Part shown: positions 11,184-25,094 of the stretch, piece by piece
Numbering within the stretch: the stretch's first letter is position 1
Layout: each line of letters begins with the position of its first letter
Program-made: the position numbers and the translations under genes
The notes under the pieces: generated by a model
Database searches by the model: none
The model's input: the letters and a program-made list of their open reading frames with translations, nothing else
Told to the model about the DNA's origin: nothing
From: Siphonodentalium dalli
Taxonomy: Eukaryota; Mollusca; Scaphopoda; Gadilida; Siphonodentaliidae
Length of the DNA: 64,000 nt
Direction of reading: 5' to 3'
NCBI GenBank assembly: GCA_032622095.1
Contig: CP136061.1
Span: 174,615,692 to 174,679,691 of the forward strand

Positions 11184-11346
11184 TTGTTCAAACCTCACAG
11201 ATGAGTGGACATGTGGTTGGGCCACACTATTGATGTCACATGACCTTTGCAGCCATTTGGATTTCTACTTGTTGCCTGTATTTCGAGTAGATTATACAGG
11301 CAAATATCGGCGATAAAATAATTCAATCACTAGTATGTAGCATGAA
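11184..11346. other. Spacer between DIRS and array
   Basis: AT-rich, no feature seen beyond one CCATTTGGATTT word that resembles the array core. Confidence 0.4.
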
Positions 11347-13634
11347 TATTATTAGCTCAACTTACTTTGTAAGTTTGAGCTATTGCCATGGTTTGGCATC
11401 CATCGTCCGTGTGTGCGTGTGTCTGTCAACAATTTCCTTTGGCGTACCTTTGGTCTGATCTTTATGAAATTTGGCATGAATGTTAACATTGACATGTAGA
11501 TGGGAACGAGTCCTTTTGGGGCCATTCGGCCAAAAAACATGGCCACTGGTGGCCATCTTGGATTTCAAAATTCAATCCATTGGCGCGGGCTACAGGTCGT
11601 ACTGTTCGTCTGATCATCATGAAATTTGTCATGGATGTTAATATTGACATGTAGATGGGAACGAGTGATTTTGGGGTCGTTCAGCCAAAAAACATGGCTG
11701 CCAGCAGCCATCTTGGATTTTACTCTTTGCATGACTAAATCCTTTGGTGCGGGCTACAGGTCGTAGCTTTGGTCGGAACTTCATGAAATTTGTCATGGAT
11801 GTTTACAATGACATGTAGATGGGAACGAGTGATTTTGGGGTCGTTCGGCCAAAAAACATGGCCGCCAGCAGCCATCTTGGATTTTACTCTTTGCATGACT
11901 AAATCCTTTGGCGCGGGATACAGGTCATACCTTTGATCTGATCTTTATAAAATTTGTCATGAATGTTGACATGTAGATGGGAACAGGTCATTTTGGGGTC
12001 ATCTGGCCAAAAAACATGGCCGCTGGTGGCCATCTTGAATTTCAAAATTCAATCCATTGGCGCGGGCTACAGGTCGTGCTGTTCGTCTGATCATCATGAA
12101 ATTTGTCATGGATGTTAATATTGACATGTAGATGGGTCGAGTGATTTTGGGGTCGTTCAGCCAAAAAACATGGCCGCCAGCAGCCATCTTGGATTTTACT
12201 CTTTGCATGGCTAAATTCTTTGGCGCGGGCTACAGGTTGTAGCTTTGATGAGAACTTCATGAAATTTGTCATGGATGTTAACAATGACATGTAGATGGGA
12301 ACGAGTAATTTTGGGGTCGTTCGGCCAAAAAACATGGCCGCCAGCAGCCATCTTGGATTTTACTCTTTGCATGACTAAATCTTTTGGCGCGGGCTACAGG
12401 TCGTACCTTTGGTCTGTTCTTTATGAAATTTGTCATGAATGTTGATATTGGCATGTAGATGGGAACGAGTCATTTTGGGGTTATTCGGCCAAAAAACATG
12501 GCCGCTGGTGGCCATCTTGGATTTCAAAATTCAATCCATTGGCGCGGGCTACAGGTCGTACTGTTCGTCTGATCATTATGAAATTTGTCAAAAAACATGG
12601 CCGTCAACAGCCATCTTGGATTTTACTCTTTGCATGACTAAATCCGTTGGCGCGGGCTACAGGTCGTAGTTTTGGTCGGAACTTCATGAAATTTGTCATG
12701 GATATTAACAATGACATGTAGATGGGAACGAGTGATATTGGGGTCGTTCTGCCAAAAAACATGGCCGCCAGCAGCCATCTTGGATTTTACTCTTTGCATG
12801 ACTAAATCCTTTGGCGCGGGATACAGGTCATACCTTTGATCTGATCTTTATGAAATTTGTCATGAATGTTGACATTGACATGGGAACGAGTCATTTTGGG
12901 GTCATCTGGCAAAAAAACATGGCCGCTGGTGGCCATCTTGAATTTCAAAATTCAATCCAGTGGCCAAAAAACATGGCCGCTGGTGGCCATCTTGGATATT
13001 ACTCTTTGCATCACTAAATCCTTTGACACATCCTACAGACCACATCTCTGATCCGATCATCACCAAACTTCATATGGATCATTGGGGCGACCTCTAGATG
13101 GGAAAGAGTCATTTTGGGATCATTTAGCCAAAACCATGGCCGCCGTTAGCTATCTTGGATTTTACTCTTTGCATCACTAAATACTTTCGTGCGGGCTACA
13201 GGTCGTACCTTTGGTCGGATCTTTATGAAATTTGTCATGAATGCCAATATTAAAACCTTTGGCACGGGTTACAGGAAGTACCTTTGGTGTGATCATCATG
13301 AGATTTGTTGTGGCTGTTGACATTGACATGTAGATGGGAACGAGTCATTTGGCCAAAAAACATGGCCACCGTCAGCCATCTTGGATTTTACACTTTGCAT
13401 CACTAAATACTTTCTCACACCCTACAGACCACAACCCTGATCCGATCATCTCCAAACTTCATATTCATCATTGGGGTGGCCCCTAGTTGGGCACGAATCA
13501 TTTTGGGGTAATTCGGCCAAAAAAGGTGGCCGCTGGTGGCCATCTTGGATTTCAAAATTGAATCCATTGGCGCGGGCTACAGGCCGTACTGTTTGTCTGA
13601 TCATCATAAAATTTGTCATGAACGTTGACATTTA
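11347..13634 (+). repeat. Family-1 element: palindromic head plus ~160-bp tandem array
   Basis: A near-perfect palindrome at 11353-11382 (TAGCTCAACTTAC / GTAAGTTTGAGCTA) is followed by a short GT/GTCT-rich microsatellite (11407-11430). Then come about twelve imperfect units of ~160 bp. Each unit has GGCCAAAAAACATGGCCGC, CATCTTGGATTTTACTC, ATGAAATTTGTCATG and GACATGTAGATGGGAACG. Some units are shortened or fused (near 12590 and 12960). The plan matches pearl/DINE-1-type elements (GTCY microsatellite plus tandem core). Open frames here are array translations. The array is interrupted at 13634 by E1 and resumes at 17867. Confidence 0.85.
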
Positions 13635-15463
13635 GGGAGCATGTCAAAACCTCTTTCTCATATGCGAAAATATTGTCGATAATGTCGAAAAAGTTTTGAC
13701 GTAAATGTGCAAAAATGAAATGTAGGAAATGACGAAAAATAATGCGATAACGGCGAAAGCGACTGGCCATAGAAGTGCGATAACGTCGAAACCACAACAG
13801 ACCAAACAGTCGCGAACGATGAAAAGTTGACGAAAAGTTAAAACATCGATACTATGTTGTCGCACTTCATAAATTCGCGCATTTATTTTTGCCTTCTGCG
13901 TAATCAGATGCCAGCTGAATTTTTATTGGCTGAATTGTGTGAAGGAAAATAAAGTTCAGCCAAAGGCCATACAAACAACTCTATGCGGTTAACACACAAG
14001 TACAACGACTTGACAGTTCGACTGTTTTGATAGCTATGAGTTCGCACAAGGCCTAATTAAACAATAGTCAACCCATTCCAAATGTGTGAAGGGGTGACAT
14101 TTAGCAAAAGGCTATACAAACATATAGGCCTACTGACATATAATGACGTATATACCGGTCCCTCACAACTATGCGTGAACTGTGCGACAGTTTTGTTGTT
14201 GTTGTTGTCGTGATGTCTTCTCAATTAGTGAACAATGGTTTAACTCGGACAAAAACAACACATCTGATATATAAAATTCCAAAATGAAGCGACTTGATGT
14301 CATAATATCAGTGATGAAATCGAATAGATCTATCGTTAGCGGACATATACGCAGTTGGGAAAATATTAGACCAGCAGTTTAAACAGGTCGACAGTACGAA
14401 GAAGTTAGGGTTTTCACAACCCCAGGTATCACACATCTAACAGAAAAAAGATGAAATCACACAGAAATTTGAAACCAGCTGCACCCACCCACAACGGGAG
14501 CGACAACCGTCCATCCACATGATCCAGCATTTGAAGCAATAGGCCTGATATAGAACAAGCCCTCATCACATTGTATCAACGCCAGACATATATAGAGCCA
14601 TACCCCCTAAGTTCATTGTTTTATAATGGTATGTATATCATTATCCATGTTTTTATTTTTCATTCAATAAAGAATCGAGAAAAACATAACAATCAACTCC
14701 TCAGTCAATGCTACCCACAAACGAAACTAGGATTGGCCTGGGAAATTACAGTGCTAAAAATATCACAACATAACATGTGCAATTCGTGGAAATTCCAAAC
14801 TATTATATAATTTGTTTTGTATTAACTTAACTTTGTCGCATCTGATCGCTGATATATATTGAATAAAATGTGTAGATTTGAAATAAAAGTCGCCGACGAA
14901 TTAATCATGATGACGCTGCGCTTCCGATATTTAACAATGATTTCATACTTATATTGCGAAAATTAAAGCATTGTTTACGACAAAACCACCACCAGGTTTA
15001 CGGTACTTTCAGAATCCGACGATGATTGAAAATGTAGAAATTAACTCTACGTGGCATACAGAAAGTATACTATAAATCGGGGTTGTGGAATAATTTATTG
15101 TCGTCCTCCGCTGTATTCTTTTATTCATAATAGTTCGCACAATTAAATGGTGACGGTTTACCCAAAATGAAGACAAGTTACATAATCACACACAAAAAAC
15201 GTTTTTCGAAATCAAAATTTGCATTGTTTACGGTAACACTGCATCAGTCTTAATGCGACAATCTAGCAATTATTGCACGAGATTTGGGGGGGAGGGGCTT
15301 CAACATTGTACTGTAATATTTACTGTAAACCAGTGATACAATATCACTGCTGTAAACCCACCGATTTGCGACCACATCAAAACGTAGGAAATGATTGTTG
15401 GCCTATCCTATTATATAAATCTGGTCTGGGAATACTTTATTTGGGACTTTAATCTTCTATTAA

Positions 15464-17313
15464 CTCTTTCGCTGCCACCCGCCACCACAGACGGACCCCC
15501 CAGTGCCACGCATCCTGTACATATATCCATGTATTTTAGGTATATATGGGTAATACATTATATCTCGAGCAGTTTCTAATATAATTAGTTGAAACTTCAC
15601 ATGTATATAGACATAGGTATACCCTGTCGAATGCCGCCGTGGACACGCCCACCAATGTCACGTGACATTGGCGGCCATCTTGGATTAGTGGATATTTGTC
15701 GGTATATGTACAGTTTGTGTAGGTATGAATGAGTGTGTTGTTTGTTTTTTAATTTTCAACCCAATTATACGATGTCCAACAGTAAGGTACACGGGAGTAA
15801 CATATATGAAGCCACTTTGGACATAACATAGGTCACGTGACCTTGGCGTCCATCTTGGATTTATGCAAGTTGCCACCTATTTGTAGCAAAATGGGATACA
15901 ATGGCGCACTTTGTTGAGTTCGTGCTTTTGTTTCTTGAATATTCCCTGATAGGTACAATTCCAAATATATATATATATATATATATATAACCACACCCAT
16001 ATGTATATATACCTGCAGGGGACATATGACCCTGCTCCGCCCCTTATAAGTCACGTGATCTTGACGGCCATCTTGAATTTCAGGAAAATCGGGTTTTACG
16101 ATGATTTATGTGAATTATATGGGTCACGCGGGCGTACGCATGGTCAACTCACCAGCATAATTAATTTAGTTGCCTGTTATCACCACTAAAACGATACAAT
16201 AGACAAGGGTTGTTCAAAACCAGTAAAGGTGTATTATAAATAATAGGTATAAGTATCTTATGCGCCGCAAGCGCCCTCGATCATTAGAGTATAGAGGTTA
16301 GTTACCCACCGCCACCCTATCCCGCCACCCATAGTATGTTATGCGCCGCAGGCGCCCCTATAGAGGCTACTACCCATATAAATAATAGGTATCAGTATCT
16401 TATGCGCCGCATGCGCCCCTCGATCATTAGAGTATAGAGGTTAGTTACCCACCGACCTCCCCATCCCGCCAACATAGTATCTTATGCGCCGCAGGCGCCC
16501 CTATAGAGGCTACTGCCACATCAATAATAGGTATAAGTATCTTATGCACCGCGGGCGCCCCTCGATCATTAGAGTGTAAAGGTTAGTTACACACCCACCT
16601 CCCCATCCATAGTATCTTATGTACCGCAGGCGCCCCCATAGAGGATACTATAAGGTATAAGTATCTTATGCGCCGCAGGCGCCCCACGACCATTAGAGTA
16701 TAGAGGTTAGTTAAGCAACCAACAACCCCATTCCGCCACCTATAGTATATTATGCGCCGCAGGCGCTCCTATAGAGGCTACTGCCCACATAAATAATAGG
16801 TATAAGTTTCTTATGCACCACAAGCACCCTCGATCATTAGAGTATAGAGGTTAGTTACCCACCAACCACCCCATCCCGCCACCCATAGTATCTTATGCGC
16901 CGCGGGCGACCCTATAGAGGCTACTGCCCACATAAATAATAGGTATAAGTATCTAATGCGCCGCAGGCGCCCCTCGATCATTAGAGTATAGAGGTAATAA
17001 CAATAACTTCTTCAGTCCTGAGTCTTTTGCGAGCAGCCATTTTCGACTGATAACCACGTGCTAACAACAATGACGCAATATTCCGGCTCTGACTGTACTC
17101 CCATAACGTCAGAAATAGCATGACCTTGAGGACATTTTCGCTTTAAATTGTTCGCAAACAACAGTACTACAGATAAATACATTGTACACTGTCAAACATG
17201 CCAGAAAGAATAGATTTATATCCCATACATTAGACTACATACCAAATTCGCAAAAATGCGCGATTGGCAGCGTCTCCGAAGTTCGCATTTATGCGCGTTT
17301 GGCAGCGAAAGAG
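15464..17313. mobile_element. E15: TTAA-flanked element inside E1
   Basis: TTAA at 15460-15463 and 17314-17317 flank inverted ends CTCTTTCGCTGCCA / TGGCAGCGAAAGAG. The interior holds a (TA)n run near 15965-15990, several CACGTGA-containing stretches with GCCATCTTGGATT, and the 142-bp tandem array at 16238-17000. Piggybac- or Kolobok-like by target only. Confidence 0.75.
16238..17000. repeat. ~142-bp tandem array with GC-rich palindromes
   Basis: About 5.5 units start at AATAATAGGTATAAG (16238, 16381, 16523, ~16650, 16793, 16935). Each unit holds two related half-units with TATGCGCCGCAGGCGCC and TATAGAGG. Confidence 0.9.
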
Positions 17314-17866
17314 TTAATAATAGTTCATGAACGTTTGAATTGTCCGATATTAACCAAATCGGAGATTTCAGTAGATCGGAGAAATTTACTAATACATAGA
17401 ACTCCGATCAAATCGGAATTGTTTTCATATCGGAGAAAACCACGATTAAATCATTGGAATTCTTATGAGAAAAACTCCGATCTGAGAAATTTCAGCATGG
17501 ACACCGACATCTTCCCGTTCGCGACACATCGGTATAAAACTGCGACCATGGAGTAATGTATTTATTGAACACAAACTGTCCTGCCAATCATATCGACACA
17601 ACAGCAATATTGAGGGAAATAATGCTGCGATCTTGACGAAAACAAAGACTGCGAAAATATGTCGAACAAAACAGGGAACATTTGAGCAAAACTGCGATAA
17701 TTGCGAAAACATCGAATCAAGACGGCGAAAATGACGAAAAATTGACGAAAACGTACAATGTTACGGCGTGCGATAATGACGAAAAAACAACGTCAATGAC
17801 GCCACATTTTTCGCAGTTTTATCGCATTTTTTTTCGCATATACGAAAGAGGTTTTGACATGCTCCC

Positions 17867-18700
17867 TTACATTTTAGGATCAATCGGCCAAAAAACATGG
17901 CTGCTGGTGGCCATCTTAGATTTTACTCTTTGCATCACTAAATCCTTTGACACATCCTACAGACCACATCCCTGATCCGATCATCACCAAACATCATATG
18001 GATCATCGGGGTGACCTCTAGATGGGAACGAGTTATTTTGGGGTCATCTGGCCAAAAAACATGGCCGCCGGCAGCCATATTGTATTTTACTCTTTGCATC
18101 ACTAAATACTTTGACACACCCTACATACCACATCCCTGATCTGATCATCACCAAACTTCATATGGATCATCGGGGTGACCTCATGATGGGAACGAGTCAT
18201 TTTGGGGTCATTTGGCAAAAAAATATTGCCACCAATGGCCATTTTGGATTTTACTCTTTGTATAACTAAATATTTCTACAAAATCAATTAGCATGGGTTA
18301 TAGACCGATCTGTTTGTTTGATCTTCATGAAATTTTCATGGATAATGATATTGACATGTAGATGGGAACGAGTCATTTTGGGGTCATTTGGCAAAAAAAC
18401 ATGGCCACCGGTGGCCATTTTAGAATTTACTCTTTGCTTCACTAAATCCTTTGGCACACCCTACAGACCACATCCCTGATCCGATCATTATGAAACTTGT
18501 CATGAATGTTGATATTGACTTGTAGATGGGAACGAGTCATTTTGGGGGTCATTCAGTCAAAAAACATGGCCGCTTGTGGCCATCTTGGATTTCAAAATTG
18601 AATCCGTTGACGCGGGCTACAGGCCGTACTGTTTGTCTGATCTTCATAAAAATTATCATGGATGTTGACATTGAGATGAAGATGGGAACGAGTCATTTTA
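17867..18700 (+). repeat. Family-1 ~160-bp array, continued after E1
   Basis: Same core words as 11347-13634, with more diverged units (GATCATCACCAAAC, CATATGGATCATCGGGG). It ends where E3 starts. Confidence 0.8.
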
Positions 18701-18841
18701 GGGGTCATCTCAAAACTACTATCGGGAAATCAGCCTATTTCCCGATAGATCCCGATAGCATATATATGCAGTTATCGGGAAATTATCGGGAAATGACGCA
18801 ACGTTTTTCGGGGAATTATCGGAATATTTACATAGTCTATC
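18701..18841 (+). mobile_element. E3 terminal fragment at the duplication junction
   Basis: TTA at 18698-18700, then GGGGTCATCTCAAAACTA and TATCGGG words. It stops abruptly at the junction with unit 2. Confidence 0.8.
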
Positions 18842-21800
18842 AGTGATGAAATCGAATAGATCTATCGTTAGCGGACATATACGCAGTTGGGAAAATATTA
18901 GACCAGCAGTTTAAACAGGTCGACAGTACGAAGAAGTTAGGGTTTTCACAACCCCAGGTATCACACATCTAACAGAAAAAAGATGAAATCACACAGAAAT
19001 TTGAAACCAGCTGCACCCACCCACAACGGGAGCGACAACCGTCCATCCACATGATCCAGCATTTGAAGCAATAGGCCTGATATAGAACAAGCCCTCATCA
19101 CATTGTATCAACGCCAGACATATATAGAGCCATACCCCCTAAGTTCATTGTTTTATAATGGTATGTATATCATTATCCATGTTTTTATTTTTCATTCAAT
19201 AAAGAATCGAGAAAAACATAACAATCAACTCCTCAGTCAATGCTACCCACAAACGAAACTAGGATTGGCCTGGGAAATTACAGTGCTAAAAATATCACAA
19301 CATAACATGTGCAATTCGTGGAAATTCCAAACTATTATATAATTTGTTTTGTATTAACTTAACTTTGTCGCATCTGATCGCTGATATATATTGAATAAAA
19401 TGTGTAGATTTGAAATAAAAGTCGCCGACGAATTAATCATGATGACGCTGCGCTTCCGATATTTAACAATGATTTCATACTTATATTGCGAAAATTAAAG
19501 CATTGTTTACGACAAAACCACCACCAGGTTTACGGTACTTTCAGAATCCGACGATGATTGAAAATGTAGAAATTAACTCTACGTGGCATACAGAAAGTAT
19601 ACTATAAATCGGGGTTGTGGAATAATTTATTGTCGTCCTCCGCTGTATTCTTTTATTCATAATAGTTCGCACAATTAAATGGTGACGGTTTACCCAAAAT
19701 GAAGACAAGTTACATAATCACACACAAAAAACGTTTTTCGAAATCAAAATTTGCATTGTTTACGGTAACACTGCATCAGTCTTAATGCGACAATCTAGCA
19801 ATTATTGCACGAGATTTGGGGGGGAGGGGCTTCAACATTGTACTGTAATATTTACTGTAAACCAGTGATACAATATCACTGCTGTAAACCCACCGATTTG
19901 CGACCACATCAAAACGTAGGAAATGATTGTTGGCCTATCCTATTATATAAATCTGGTCTGGGAATACTTTATTTGGGACTTTAATCTTCTATTAACTCTT
20001 TCGCTGCCACCCGCCACCACAGACGGACCCCCCAGTGCCACGCATCCTGTACATATATCCATGTATTTTAGGTATATATGGGTAATACATTATATCTCGA
20101 GCAGTTTCTAATATAATTAGTTGAAACTTCACATGTATATAGACATAGGTATACCCTGTCGAATGCCGCCGTGGACACGCCCACCAATGTCACGTGACAT
20201 TGGCGGCCATCTTGGATTAGTGGATATTTGTCGGTATATGTACAGTTTGTGTAGGTATGAATGAGTGTGTTGTTTGTTTTTTAATTTTCAACCCAATTAT
20301 ACGATGTCCAACAGTAAGGTACACGGGAGTAACATATATGAAGCCACTTTGGACATAACATAGGTCACGTGACCTTGGCGTCCATCTTGGATTTATGCAA
20401 GTTGCCACCTATTTGTAGCAAAATGGGATACAATGGCGCACTTTGTTGAGTTCGTGCTTTTGTTTCTTGAATATTCCCTGATAGGTACAATTCCAAATAT
20501 ATATATATATATATATATATAACCACACCCATATGTATATATACCTGCAGGGGACATATGACCCTGCTCCGCCCCTTATAAGTCACGTGATCTTGACGGC
20601 CATCTTGAATTTCAGGAAAATCGGGTTTTACGATGATTTATGTGAATTATATGGGTCACGCGGGCGTACGCATGGTCAACTCACCAGCATAATTAATTTA
20701 GTTGCCTGTTATCACCACTAAAACGATACAATAGACAAGGGTTGTTCAAAACCAGTAAAGGTGTATTATAAATAATAGGTATAAGTATCTTATGCGCCGC
20801 AAGCGCCCTCGATCATTAGAGTATAGAGGTTAGTTACCCACCGCCACCCTATCCCGCCACCCATAGTATGTTATGCGCCGCAGGCGCCCCTATAGAGGCT
20901 ACTACCCATATAAATAATAGGTATCAGTATCTTATGCGCCGCATGCGCCCCTCGATCATTAGAGTATAGAGGTTAGTTACCCACCGACCTCCCCATCCCG
21001 CCAACATAGTATCTTATGCGCCGCAGGCGCCCCTATAGAGGCTACTGCCACATCAATAATAGGTATAAGTATCTTATGCACCGCGGGCGCCCCTCGATCA
21101 TTAGAGTGTAAAGGTTAGTTACACACCCACCTCCCCATCCATAGTATCTTATGTACCGCAGGCGCCCCCATAGAGGATACTATAAGGTATAAGTATCTTA
21201 TGCGCCGCAGGCGCCCCACGACCATTAGAGTATAGAGGTTAGTTAAGCAACCAACAACCCCATTCCGCCACCTATAGTATATTATGCGCCGCAGGCGCTC
21301 CTATAGAGGCTACTGCCCACATAAATAATAGGTATAAGTTTCTTATGCACCACAAGCACCCTCGATCATTAGAGTATAGAGGTTAGTTACCCACCAACCA
21401 CCCCATCCCGCCACCCATAGTATCTTATGCGCCGCGGGCGACCCTATAGAGGCTACTGCCCACATAAATAATAGGTATAAGTATCTAATGCGCCGCAGGC
21501 GCCCCTCGATCATTAGAGTATAGAGGTAATAACAATAACTTCTTCAGTCCTGAGTCTTTTGCGAGCAGCCATTTTCGACTGATAACCACGTGCTAACAAC
21601 AATGACGCAATATTCCGGCTCTGACTGTACTCCCATAACGTCAGAAATAGCATGACCTTGAGGACATTTTCGCTTTAAATTGTTCGCAAACAACAGTACT
21701 ACAGATAAATACATTGTACACTGTCAAACATGCCAGAAAGAATAGATTTATATCCCATACATTAGACTACATACCAAATTCGCAAAAATGCGCGATTGGC

Positions 21801-23373
21801 AGCGTCTCCGAAGTTCGCATTTATGCGCGTTTGGCAGCGAAAGAGTTAATAATAGTTCATGAACGTTTGAATTGTCCGATATTAACCAAATCGGAGATTT
21901 CAGTAGATCGGAGAAATTTACTAATACATAGAACTCCGATCAAATCGGAATTGTTTTCATATCGGAGAAAACCACGATTAAATCATTGGAATTCTTATGA
22001 GAAAAACTCCGATCTGAGAAATTTCAGCATGGACACCGACATCTTCCCGTTCGCGACACATCGGTATAAAACTGCGACCATGGAGTAATGTATTTATTGA
22101 ACACAAACTGTCCTGCCAATCATATCGACACAACAGCAATATTGAGGGAAATAATGCTGCGATCTTGACGAAAACAAAGACTGCGAAAATATGTCGAACA
22201 AAACAGGGAACATTTGAGCAAAACTGCGATAATTGCGAAAACATCGAATCAAGACGGCGAAAATGACGAAAAATTGACGAAAACGTACAATGTTACGGCG
22301 TGCGATAATGACGAAAAAACAACGTCAATGACGCCACATTTTTCGCAGTTTTATCGCATTTTTTTTCGCATATACGAAAGAGGTTTTGACATGCTCCCTT
22401 ACATTTTAGGATCAATCGGCCAAAAAACATGGCTGCTGGTGGCCATCTTAGATTTTACTCTTTGCATCACTAAATCCTTTGACACATCCTACAGACCACA
22501 TCCCTGATCCGATCATCACCAAACATCATATGGATCATCGGGGTGACCTCTAGATGGGAACGAGTTATTTTGGGGTCATCTGGCCAAAAAACATGGCCGC
22601 CGGCAGCCATATTGTATTTTACTCTTTGCATCACTAAATACTTTGACACACCCTACATACCACATCCCTGATCTGATCATCACCAAACTTCATATGGATC
22701 ATCGGGGTGACCTCATGATGGGAACGAGTCATTTTGGGGTCATTTGGCAAAAAAATATTGCCACCAATGGCCATTTTGGATTTTACTCTTTGTATAACTA
22801 AATATTTCTACAAAATCAATTAGCATGGGTTATAGACCGATCTGTTTGTTTGATCTTCATGAAATTTTCATGGATAATGATATTGACATGTAGATGGGAA
22901 CGAGTCATTTTGGGGTCATTTGGCAAAAAAACATGGCCACCGGTGGCCATTTTAGAATTTACTCTTTGCTTCACTAAATCCTTTGGCACACCCTACAGAC
23001 CACATCCCTGATCCGATCATTATGAAACTTGTCATGAATGTTGATATTGACTTGTAGATGGGAACGAGTCATTTTGGGGGTCATTCAGTCAAAAAACATG
23101 GCCGCTTGTGGCCATCTTGGATTTCAAAATTGAATCCGTTGACGCGGGCTACAGGCCGTACTGTTTGTCTGATCTTCATAAAAATTATCATGGATGTTGA
23201 CATTGAGATGAAGATGGGAACGAGTCATTTTAGGGGTCATCTCAAAACTACTATCGGGAAATCAGCCTATTTCCCGATAGATCCCGATAGCATATATATG
23301 CAGTTATCGGGAAATTATCGGGAAATGACGCAACGTTTTTCGGGGAATTATCGGAATATTTACATAGTCTATC
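18842..23373 (+). repeat. Tandem duplication, unit 2 (4532 bp)
   Basis: Offset of exactly 4532 from unit 1 throughout. It contains the E1 interior and right end (to 22398), a second E15 (19996-21845), a second 142-bp array (20770-21532), the array part 22399-23232 and the E3 start at 23233. It lacks the E1 left end. Confidence 0.95.
19996..21845. mobile_element. E15, second copy (in duplication unit 2)
   Basis: Identical partner of 15464-17313, again flanked by TTAA. Confidence 0.75.
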
Positions 23374-24905
23374 GGGATTCTATCGGAGTTTACTTTCATT
23401 TCGGAGTATCATATTCCTAAAACAATGCGCATGTTGTTTGGAAAGTTTATGTATTGGGATTACTCCGGACTTTTATCGGGATTTTATGTTTTATAGGCCT
23501 ATCTTTTATATTATTGATTTAATAGTTTCCTAATATGGGAAATCGTTAGTATCATAAAGTTTTACAGTATCAGCTGGGGGACACGTGTCATGGAACTATT
23601 ATATGTTATAATGTGGTTATCAGTAGGTGCTACGTACGTACAATATCGGTATTTTACCCGGACAATACACCCACCCATCGGGAAATCTTCAAAATCAATT
23701 CGCGGGGAGCATACCCAAATATGTATGCAGTTGTATACTATCTCAAAGCTTGTGTTTGTAATATGTATAAATACATCCGACTGTTAAATGTGGAGGAAAT
23801 AAAGATATAAATATATTATAGAAAATTTATGTAAACGATTTGTATTTATTCGCGAATCGCCGATGACACAATTAATGCATGCACATGCAATCGAGTGCAG
23901 TCTTAACATGAGATGTCGTATACGTTCTATTTTTAGCCCGATTCCAGGAATTAGGGTCATCGATATTTACGTTTCTGGGAACAACACACGTGACATTGCA
24001 GTTCGAGTATGTCTTGAAGAAGACAAATCATTATCAGATTTCACACAGTGAACGGATTTTAAAATAAAACAATTTCAAATATCGGGCCTGTACGTATATT
24101 CCGAAAAAAAATAGCCTAGGCGAAATTTATTGCAATCTGCGACAGCATTCGATGTGCTTTATAAATATAACGCAATTGCATTTTTGTTTCCAGCACATGC
24201 ATGGATCGAAAACAACAAAACTAGCCAGTAGACAGCAGTAGAAAGAAAATATAACTCCACAGTGGGTTAAACTTTAAGCTTGAAATTTTGCTGTTATAAT
24301 TATGCCTACATTCAGCATGGTCATGCTGTTTCGAGGGGGGGCTGGTACATCGATCATGCATGCCATGAATATCTACTCGGTTCTCTACCCTTTAGTCAAG
24401 AGTATATAGAGATTCGTAATATGACATATGGGGGCGTGTCCTGTTGTACATGTAAAGGTTTAGCATTAACAATTTAGCAGTAATATTCCATAGTTTGTTC
24501 ATGAATCGTAATATGGTAAATAAAGAGCGTCTAGACAGACCTGTGAAAATATGAATGGAAAATTCCATACAAATCTGCAGTGCAAAAGTTATAAATACGC
24601 GAAGCAATCATATTAAACATTTAACTGGCAACTAAATGTGTGCATGGGCTGCTTTTCATACTCTACATTAATTTCGTTTTCTGTAATTACTACTCATTAT
24701 AAATAGGCTGCATTTGAACATAGCCTAATTATGTTGACAGTGTCGAATTTCACGATTGTATCATCAAGGTCAAGGTAACTCGATGCGATTTATTTGTAGC
24801 AGGCCCCTATATTTCGTCATCTTTTTTCAAAAATATGGTCTTGCTAACTTTTATTTAGTTTGATATCTCAAATGCGCGTACTTTTAGCGATATTAATACC
24901 CAGTC
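23233..24905 (+). mobile_element. E3, diverged third copy (partial)
   Basis: Starts with GGGGTCATCTC after TTA (23230-23232) and matches 61197 to ~62975 with clearly more differences than the two window-end copies show to each other. The long G runs are short here. Similarity fades near 24905 and no far terminus was found. Confidence 0.7.
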
Positions 24906-25094
24906 CATCGTTTTAAAATGACTTGCCAATAAATATTTATGTCATATATGACGCGCATGATCGACGCATCAAAATGTGCAGGGATCTATCGATCATAACT
25001 GGGTCAAGTACGAACATACATATGAGGTTCTCAAAGGGGTAAACATTTTTGTCAGCGCTGATTATTTTTTTCTTGTGTGATTACTAATGTTCAC
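24906..25094. other. Short AT-rich stretch, nothing recognised
   Basis: No repeat partner, exon or motif seen. Confidence 0.4.

Larger units (their letters stand above)
13635..17866. mobile_element. E1: 4.2-kb Harbinger-like non-autonomous element
   Basis: Ends are GGGAGCATGTCAAAACCTC and its inverted partner. The flanks are TTA at 13632-13634 and 17867-17869, a 3-bp duplication as in PIF/Harbinger. Subterminal parts (13650-13870 and ~17560-17850) are packed with GACGAAAA and GCGATAA words in both orientations. Interior sequence near 14990-15030 resembles the E0 interior near 61140-61180, and ATCGGAG words near 17340-17500 resemble the E0 end. No transposase seen. It carries the younger or separate element E15. 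Confidence 0.75.
14310..18841 (+). repeat. Tandem duplication, unit 1 (4532 bp)
   Basis: Repeated directly at 18842-23373 with no difference found in the parts compared, including the (TA)n run and the 142-bp array. The unit begins inside E1 and ends inside E3. The word TATC occurs at both break points and once at the junction (18838-18841). Confidence 0.95.

Noticed and set aside
11999-13051. Many 60-100-codon frames in the ~160-bp arrays
   Set aside because: They recur with the repeat unit in several frames and show no coding constraint.
16238-17000. CRISPR-like array
   Set aside because: The ~142-bp units repeat along their whole length without unique spacers, sit inside a transposon in a eukaryotic genome, and have no cas genes nearby.
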